Source of the DNA: Ktedonobacterales bacterium
Lineage (GTDB): Bacteria > Chloroflexota > Ktedonobacteria > Ktedonobacterales > JADMIN01
Length of the DNA: 10,031 nt
Direction: 5' to 3'
NCBI GenBank assembly: GCA_025935235.1
Contig: JAICVT010000141.1
Span: forward strand, 1-10,031
How positions within the stretch are numbered: the first letter of the stretch is position 1; each line of letters begins with the position of its first letter. Both the position numbers and the translations under genes were made by a program. Under the pieces are notes generated by a model. It had not been told where the DNA came from and did no database searches. It saw nothing but the letters and a program-made list of their open reading frames with translations. Shown one piece after another: positions 6,682-10,031 of the stretch.

Positions 6682-6715
6682 CGCGGGCGCCCCACACATG
6701 CCGGGCGCGCCCGCG
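6682..6715 (-). other. GC-rich stem-loop in the tatA-tatC gap
   Basis: CGCGGGCGC (6682-6690) pairs perfectly with GCGCCCGCG (6707-6715) over nine bases with a 16-base loop. It lies in the 110-base gap between the tatA stop and the tatC start. There is no T-run, so a plain intrinsic terminator is unlikely. A partial attenuator, processing site or RNA-stability element setting the TatA:TatC ratio would fit. Confidence 0.4.
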
Positions 6716-6758
6716 AAGCGGATCACCAGCGGATCATCGCTCGTCCATCACGCCGCCT

Positions 6759-7148
6759 CTAGCGCACGGAATCTTCCTCGACCAGTGGAGCGGCGCTCGC
6801 CTCCACCACTGTGTCGGCGCCGTGGTCGGCGGTCGCCTCGACCACAGGAGTCTCCGTGCCGATCTCCGTGGCGGTCGCGGCGGTCGCGGCGGTGGGCGCC
6901 GGAGTCGCCGCGGCGAGGATCGGCGCGGCCTCAGTCGCGCTCGGTTGGGCGACCACTGGCGGCGTCTGGGCGGCGCTCGGTGGTACGGACGTTGGAGGCT
7001 CCGGATTCGTCACGTCGCGCATGGACTTCTGGAACTCCCGGATGGTGCGACCCAGCGAGGAGCCCATTTCTGGCAAGCGCTTGGGGCCAAAGATGATCAG
7101 ACCCAGGATGACCAGGCCTAGCAGGTCATACCAATGCAATCCGCCCAT
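6759..7148 (-). CDS. tatA: Twin-arginine translocase subunit TatA (TatA/E/B family)
   Basis: The 129-residue product starts with a short periplasmic end and one helix, WYDLLGLVILGLIIFGPK. The hallmark FGPKRLPE (20-27) forms the hinge before the amphipathic helix LGRTIREFQKSM. That is the canonical TatA fold; TatA oligomers make or loosen the membrane path for folded cargo. Residues from about 45 to 129 are a tail rich in Ala, Pro, Thr and Val with acidic residues near the end, longer than in many TatA proteins. No second TatA/B gene is in the window, so it may serve both roles or have a partner elsewhere. ATG 7148 is preferred over 7178 because GGAG lies eight bases upstream and gives a normal TatA N-terminus. 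Confidence 0.95.
   Translation of the reverse strand: MGGLHWYDLLGLVILGLIIFGPKRLPEMGSSLGRTIREFQKSMRDVTNPEPPTSVPPSAAQTPPVVAQPSATEAAPILAAATPAPTAATAATATEIGTETPVVEATADHGADTVVEASAAPLVEEDSVR
6871..6897. repeat. 9-bp imperfect tandem repeat in the TatA tail
   Basis: GCGGTCGCG at 6871-6879 and 6880-6888 is followed by GCGGTGGGC at 6889-6897. On the coding strand it gives the alternating Ala/Thr run of the low-complexity tail. Confidence 0.6.
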
Positions 7149-7156
7149 GACAATCA

Positions 7157-7160
7157 CTCC
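7157..7160 (-). promoter_or_regulatory. tatA ribosome binding site GGAG
   Basis: GGAG on the minus strand is eight bases before ATG 7148. It supports MGGLHWYD as the N-terminus; the upstream ATG at 7178 has no matching site. Confidence 0.65.
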
Positions 7161-7260
7161 GTTTCCGAGGCGATCCATCGTCTGCCAGGAAGGCGTCCCA
7201 ACCGTTCACAGCCCGCCCGTCCCCGGGAGGAATCGCGCCTCTCGCAAATCTCTACACCCC

Positions 7261-7266
7261 ATTATA
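7261..7266 (-). promoter_or_regulatory. -10 box (TATAAT) of the tat block
   Basis: The minus strand reads TATAAT, a perfect -10 consensus, 113 bases before ATG 7148. Transcription would start near 7254, leaving a leader of about 105 bases. No good -35 lies at 16-18 bases; TTGATG at 7290-7295 is 23 bases away. The promoter may need an activator. It is the only plausible promoter I see for the tatA-tatC-kinase-helicase series. Confidence 0.5.
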
Positions 7267-7337
7267 CGTCTGTGGGTCATGTCGCTCCGCATCAAGAGAA
7301 ACGCCGAAGCAACACCAAACCAACGCTGAGTGGCCAG

Positions 7338-7388
7338 AAAAGCACACAATCCGCGCCAGGATGACGTAACGTCTGCCTGAGCGCGGAT
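7338..7388 (-). terminator. Long hairpin after the membrane-protein gene, possible terminator
   Basis: Bases 7349-7356 pair with 7381-7388 (8 bp), 7357-7360 with 7376-7379 (4 bp, one bulged A) and 7363-7366 with 7370-7373 (4 bp). Together they make one extended hairpin. On the minus strand it is followed by GTGTGC and then TTTT (7338-7341), so the T-run is displaced by six bases from the stem. It lies about 95 bases after the stop of the seven-helix protein and upstream of the tatA promoter, where a terminator is expected. The tip GACGTAACGTC is itself a palindrome and could instead bind a regulator. Confidence 0.45.
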
Positions 7389-7480
7389 CGCATCGCGAGA
7401 AGGCTACGGGACACTCTGGGGTCCTTGCGGGGATGGCGGTGGTCGAAAGAACCGGACGACGCCGGAACTGACGAGCGGCG

Positions 7481-8194
7481 CTAAACCAGACCAGCCGCCC
7501 GGCGCGCGCGCGAGTGCTCTTGCGCCATCAGCACATCCTGGCGCGTCGGCCCGAAGAGGCCAAACATGAACGCGCCAATGGAGGGCAGCAACACCACAAG
7601 GGCGAACCAGCCCCACGCCTTCGTGCGAAAGGCCACGATCAGCCCAATGATCCAGATGATGGCGGCCAGCACGCCGCCAACCGCATACAGGCGGAAGCCC
7701 AGCGCTGTGATGTACTCCGCGCCCGCGCCAATGTTCGTGCCGATGGCGCCGCCGACCAGCGTGCCGCCGATCACCAGCGAGAGCAGCCCCCAGGCGCCGA
7801 GGTACGCGCACACGCCGCGCGCCAGGAGACGCTCACTGGACAGCGTGCCATAGGCCATCGTGACGAAGACCAGCGGCAACAGCGCCAACTCTGCGATCGA
7901 GAGCGGCACGGCGTTTGGCTCGCCCGAGGCGTTGGCGCTGGTGATGGAGATGCCCGTCAGCGCCAGTGCGATGAGCGCGGCGACGACCAGCATAATCAGC
8001 CAATCCACCTGCTTGACGCGCAAGGAGGTGAAGACTGCGTAGGCCCAGGCGATGATGGCCACCGCCGCGCCAACCAGCGACACGATGAGCGGAATGGATC
8101 CCTGAATCAGTCCGAAGACAAAGATCAGGACGACCGCCAGAATCGCAATCAGGCCGATCTGGCGCCTGGATGACTTGGCTGTTGAGCTGTCCAT
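7481..8194 (-). CDS. Seven-helix integral membrane protein of unknown function
   Basis: The 237-residue product is dominated by seven hydrophobic stretches, at about residues 12-32, 34-55, 64-84, 97-118, 128-155, 165-187 and 191-213. They are joined by short loops, with a positively charged C-terminal tail (SRARRAAG). The RR before helix 1 and the basic tail leave the topology open. I see no catalytic or transport motif I can name. Features of note are the Gly-rich LVIGGTLVGGAIGTNIGAG in and after helix 5 and an Asn/Ser/Gly loop between helices 3 and 4. I start it at ATG 8194, although the only upstream AGGAG lies 14 bases away; an ATG at 8254 in the same frame would add an unlikely His/Arg-rich end. 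It has its own promoter at 8424-8452 and is not obviously linked to tat. Confidence 0.85.
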   Translation of the reverse strand: MDSSTAKSSRRQIGLIAILAVVLIFVFGLIQGSIPLIVSLVGAAVAIIAWAYAVFTSLRVKQVDWLIMLVVAALIALALTGISITSANASGEPNAVPLSIAELALLPLVFVTMAYGTLSSERLLARGVCAYLGAWGLLSLVIGGTLVGGAIGTNIGAGAEYITALGFRLYAVGGVLAAIIWIIGLIVAFRTKAWGWFALVVLLPSIGAFMFGLFGPTRQDVLMAQEHSRARRAAGLV

Positions 8195-8368
8195 GTGTTT
8201 GTGAAAAGCTCCTGCTGCATGCGAATAGGCGTGCGAGCGAGGTCGGCGGAACACATCATCTCAGGATTTTGGGACACATGCCGCAACACGCCGCTCGGAC
8301 TATTCTCGTCTACATTCCGGGTCTATCCGGATTTATCGGCCTGTCTGGGTTTCTCCAGGGTGGTTCTG

Positions 8369-8385
8369 GGGTCAAGGTGGGTCAA
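8369..8385 (-). promoter_or_regulatory. Direct repeat TTGACCC-N3-TTGACCC, operator-like
   Basis: GGGTCAA occurs at 8369-8375 and again at 8379-8385 on the plus strand, exactly ten bases apart, so both copies face the same side of the helix. They sit about 30-50 bases downstream of the predicted start of the membrane-protein transcript. Tandem half-sites with a period near one helical turn are typical of OmpR/PhoB-type response regulators. The regulator is unknown. Confidence 0.35.
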
Positions 8386-8423
8386 TGCGCGGCGCGCCCA
8401 GACGCGCGGGTGTCATCCCGCCG

Positions 8424-8452
8424 AGTATACGCCATCCGCTCCTGTGTGACAA
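8424..8452 (-). promoter_or_regulatory. Sigma-70-type promoter TTGTCA-17-TATACT
   Basis: On the minus strand TTGTCA (8452-8447) is separated by exactly 17 bases from TATACT (8429-8424). Each box matches its consensus at five of six positions. Transcription would start near 8417 and run through a leader of about 220 bases into the membrane-protein gene. It is the best-formed promoter in the window. Confidence 0.7.
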
Positions 8453-8502
8453 CCATTCAGGCAATTAGCGTCACGCAAGAACGGCGCCCCGCGCGGCGGG
8501 TG

Positions 8503-8979
8503 TTAGCGCGCGTCTGCCAGCGAGCGGGCATGCTCCAGCTCGTGCGCGACTTCGATCTCAACCATCTGGCGGATGGTGAGCGGGCCGCGCTCAGTATGAA
8601 CGCCGACCCGCTCCCAGTCCTCCGGACGCAGCCCGCGCAGCAGCGCCACATTGGAGGCGCTAATCAGCCGAAACTCGCGCGCGAGCATGTCGGCAGGCAC
8701 ATAGCGATAGGCCGCCAGCCGCACCAGACCATCCTGATCGAAGGGTTGCAGCGTCGGGCGGTCTTCGTGCGCCGCCAGCCGCATGCGAGCGCCCCAGTAG
8801 CGCGCCGCATCGCACAGGTGGCCAATGATCTCGCTGGTGTTCCAGCCTTCTTCGCCCGCCGCCTCGCTGGACGCCTCACCCGCCGCTGGCGCGCTCCCTC
8901 CAGTCGCCAGCGCGGCGTCTAGCAGATCGGGCGCGCTGGCCAGCTGCGCCACCAGGTCTTCGTGTGTTGAGTCGCTCAT
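8503..8979 (-). CDS. DinB-superfamily (putative metal-dependent) protein
   Basis: The 158-residue product fits the DinB four-helix fold. WNTSEIIGHLCDAARYWGARM (W46 to the end of that helix) has the typical first metal His (H54). The C-terminal HELEH (H146, H150) supplies the other two ligands of the usual His triad. Family members include thiol-dependent (bacillithiol/mycothiol) S-transferases and many uncharacterised proteins; this sequence does not reveal the substrate. An Ala/Glu/Gly-rich stretch (about 26-45) separates the first helix from the core. ATG 8979 is chosen because GGAG lies seven bases upstream (8987-8990); a further ATG at 9078 has no ribosome binding site. The gene is divergent from the M20 hydrolase. 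Fold assignment is good, function unknown. Confidence 0.85.
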   Translation of the reverse strand: MSDSTHEDLVAQLASAPDLLDAALATGGSAPAAGEASSEAAGEEGWNTSEIIGHLCDAARYWGARMRLAAHEDRPTLQPFDQDGLVRLAAYRYVPADMLAREFRLISASNVALLRGLRPEDWERVGVHTERGPLTIRQMVEIEVAHELEHARSLADAR

Positions 8980-8986
8980 AGACGTT

Positions 8987-8990
8987 CTCC
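8987..8990 (-). promoter_or_regulatory. Ribosome binding site of the DinB-fold gene
   Basis: GGAG, inside GGGGAG on the minus strand, is seven bases before ATG 8979. It supports the shorter protein beginning MSDSTHED over the frame opening at 9078. Confidence 0.7.
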
Positions 8991-9073
8991 CCGCTACTCT
9001 AGAGACGTCGAGGTCAGGCAAGAGTTTACTGGTCGGCGACGCGCGCTCGATGCCGCCGCGCTCCGCTACAGTG

Positions 9074-9079
9074 TACAAT
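9074..9079 (+). promoter_or_regulatory. Weak -10 candidate TACAAT for the M20 gene
   Basis: TACAAT, preceded by GTG, matches the -10 consensus at five of six positions. No -35-like hexamer is visible 16-18 bases upstream. It would give a leader of about 125 bases that includes the palindrome at 9137-9149 and the repeats at 9167-9197. Confidence 0.25.
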
Positions 9080-9136
9080 GCGGGGACGGTGGCCAGAGCG
9101 CGCGGTTGCGATGCGCCCGGCGTCCAGGCCAGTCAG

Positions 9137-9149
9137 CTCATCTGATGAG
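9137..9149. promoter_or_regulatory. Perfect 13-bp palindrome CTCATC-T-GATGAG, operator-like
   Basis: CTCATC (9137-9142) and GATGAG (9144-9149) are exact reverse complements around one central base. The site lies in the 231-base gap between the divergent DinB-fold and M20 genes, 61 bases before the M20 start. The one-base centre is too tight for an RNA hairpin with a six-base stem, so a dimeric DNA-binding regulator is the natural reading. Confidence 0.4.
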
Positions 9150-9166
9150 TCGGAGAGGCCGAACGC

Positions 9167-9197
9167 GAGCGATAGAGAGCGACAGAGAGCGATAGAA
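9167..9197. repeat. 10-bp tandem repeats (GAYAGAGAGC) before the M20 gene
   Basis: Consecutive ten-base units read GATAGAGAGC (9171-9180) and GACAGAGAGC (9181-9190). They are flanked by a partial unit ending GCGAGC (9165-9170) and by GATAGA (9191-9196). The run leads directly into the AAGGAG ribosome binding site. It could be a ribosome standby element, a repeated binding site with helical period, or a slippage-prone tract. Confidence 0.6.
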
Positions 9198-9201
9198 GGA
9201 G
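9196..9201 (+). promoter_or_regulatory. Ribosome binding site AAGGAG of the M20 gene
   Basis: AAGGAG ends nine bases before ATG 9211 and is a near-perfect anti-16S match, fixing the start of the hydrolase. Confidence 0.75.
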
Positions 9202-9210
9202 AGAGTCCGC

Positions 9211-10031
9211 ATGCCAGGCGCGCGTGACGCGCTCGCCGCTGAGGTGGCGCAGCGCCGGGAGCAGTTGATCGAGACGCGGCGCTACTTCCACCAACACCCG
9301 GAGCTTTCCTTCGCGGAGCACGAGACGGCGGCGGAGATCGCGCAGCGCTTGCGCGCGCTGGGGCTGGATCCGCTCGAAGGCGTCGGCGGCACGGGCGTCA
9401 CGGCGCTGCTGCGTGGGCAGGCGGCGGGCGCACAGGCTGGTCCTACGCTGCTGATCCGCGCGGATATTGACGCGCTGCCAGTGATGGAGGAGGCTGATGA
9501 CGACGCGCGACCGTGGCGCTCGCAGACTCCCGGCGTCATGCACGCCTGCGGCCACGATGGCCACATCGCCATCGCGCTGGCGCTGGCGGAGGTGCTGATG
9601 GCGCGCCGCGAGCAGTTGCGCGGTGCGGCGCAGTTCGTCTTTCAGCCCGCCGAAGAGCGCATCGGCGGGGCGCTGGCGATGCTGACCGATGGCGTGACCG
9701 CGCACCCCCGGGTAGACGCCACGCTGGGGCTGCATCTGTGGGTTCCCGTGCCGGTTGGCCAGGTGTCGGTGGCGGCGGGGGCGGTCTTCTCCAGCGCGGA
9801 TGAACTCTGGCTGCGCGTGCGCGGGCGCGGCGGCCACGGCGCCATGCCGCATCTGGCGATTGATCCGGTCGTCGTCGCGGCGCAGATCATCACAGCGCTA
9901 CAAACACTGGTCGCGCGCGAGGTATCGCCATTTCATCCAGCCGTCGTCACGTTCGGCTCGATCCACGGCGGCGACGCCTTCAACGTGATCGCCGATAGCG
10001 TCGAGATGCGCGGCACGCTGCGCGTCTATGA
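9211..10031 (+). CDS. M20-family amidohydrolase/metallopeptidase (partial, runs off the right edge)
   Basis: The frame is open from ATG 9211 to the end (273 complete codons, no stop), out of about 390-420 expected. It shows the M20D pattern of hippurate hydrolase and N-acyl-amino-acid amidohydrolases: YFHQHPELSF (about 26-35), RADIDALP (83-90), the metal site MHACGHDGH (C113, H115, H118), QPAEE (E148, E149), GLHLW (H175), then the lid-domain motifs GHGAMPH and GDAFNVIAD. Such enzymes use two metal ions to cleave amide bonds of N-acylated amino acids or amino-acid conjugates in the cytosol; I see no signal peptide. The final metal-ligand His near the C-terminus is outside the window. A strong AAGGAG precedes the start. 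The exact substrate cannot be read. Confidence 0.95.
   Translation, partial: MPGARDALAAEVAQRREQLIETRRYFHQHPELSFAEHETAAEIAQRLRALGLDPLEGVGGTGVTALLRGQAAGAQAGPTLLIRADIDALPVMEEADDDARPWRSQTPGVMHACGHDGHIAIALALAEVLMARREQLRGAAQFVFQPAEERIGGALAMLTDGVTAHPRVDATLGLHLWVPVPVGQVSVAAGAVFSSADELWLRVRGRGGHGAMPHLAIDPVVVAAQIITALQTLVAREVSPFHPAVVTFGSIHGGDAFNVIADSVEMRGTLRVY

Larger units (their letters stand above)
7149..7480. other. Intergenic region between the membrane-protein gene and tatA
   Basis: This 332-base gap holds, from right to left on the minus strand, about 90 bases with no visible feature after the membrane-protein stop, then the hairpin at 7338-7388, the tatA -10 box at 7261-7266 and the tatA leader. 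No frame in it resembles a protein. The leader also has a short CCCG/CGGG hairpin potential near 7217-7230. Confidence 0.5.
8195..8502. other. Leader and promoter region of the membrane-protein gene
   Basis: This 308-base gap contains a 5-bp GC hairpin (8488-8492 with 8496-8500) three bases after the DinB-protein stop, which is too T-poor for a confident terminator. It also holds the promoter at 8424-8452, an inverted repeat GCGGG/CCCGC at the predicted transcription start (8406-8410 and 8417-8421), a 10-bp-period direct repeat (8369-8385) and about 170 further leader bases without clear structure. No coding frame is credible. Confidence 0.5.

Noticed and set aside
7514..8173. A 219-codon plus-strand frame rich in Gln, Arg and Asp.
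   Set aside because: It is the antisense shadow of the seven-helix membrane protein; hydrophobic codons read in reverse give these polar residues.
8488..8500. Intrinsic terminator of the DinB-fold gene.
   Set aside because: The 5-bp GC hairpin lies right after the stop, but only GCGCCGTTCTTG follows on the minus strand, with no real T-run.
9133..9852. A 239-codon minus-strand frame.
   Set aside because: It is antisense to the M20 hydrolase, whose metal-site motifs are intact on the plus strand.

Overview
The window is about 10 kb of GC-rich (roughly two-thirds G+C) bacterial chromosome with ordinary housekeeping gene density and no mobile element, CRISPR array, rRNA or tRNA that I can see. 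The gene order tatA, tatC, a diacylglycerol/sphingosine-kinase-like lipid kinase and a Ski2-type helicase is a known neighbourhood of high-GC Gram-positive bacteria (tatA-tatC-helY in mycobacteria). The style of the other proteins (PYROXD2-like oxidoreductase, DinB-fold protein, Ala/Gly/Pro-rich microrepeats) also suits Chloroflexota such as Ktedonobacteria. I favour Chloroflexota, with Actinomycetota as the alternative; this is inference from style and synteny, not a search result.

Layout. 1-244 (+) is the C-terminal end of a CrtI/PYROXD2-like FAD oxidoreductase. 245-791 is a long non-coding stretch holding a -10-like TATACT, a 13-bp long-range helix (311-323 with 378-390), a 19-codon Val/Arg-rich mini-ORF, and a perfect 12-bp stem with T-run (419-453) that looks like an intrinsic terminator with a competing pairing. 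792-1442 (+) encodes a secreted protein of unknown function. It is convergent with the long minus-strand block: helicase (1535-4480), lipid kinase (4572-5810), tatC (5839-6648) and tatA (6759-7148), transcribed in the order tatA > tatC > kinase > helicase from a TATAAT box at 7261-7266.

Upstream of tatA is a separate minus-strand unit: a seven-helix membrane protein (7481-8194) with its own TTGTCA-17-TATACT promoter (8424-8452), a long leader and a hairpin after its stop. Next is a DinB-fold protein (8503-8979, minus). A divergent regulatory gap (8980-9210), containing a perfect 13-bp palindrome and 10-bp tandem repeats, separates it from an M20-family amidohydrolase (9211 to past the window end, +).

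Functionally, TatA and TatC form a minimal twin-arginine export system for folded proteins. The lipid kinase probably phosphorylates a membrane lipid, and the helicase probably remodels RNA or DNA. Their co-transcription is conserved but unexplained. The most interesting non-coding signal is the attenuator/riboswitch-like leader at about 304-453. No clearly new multi-gene system is visible.
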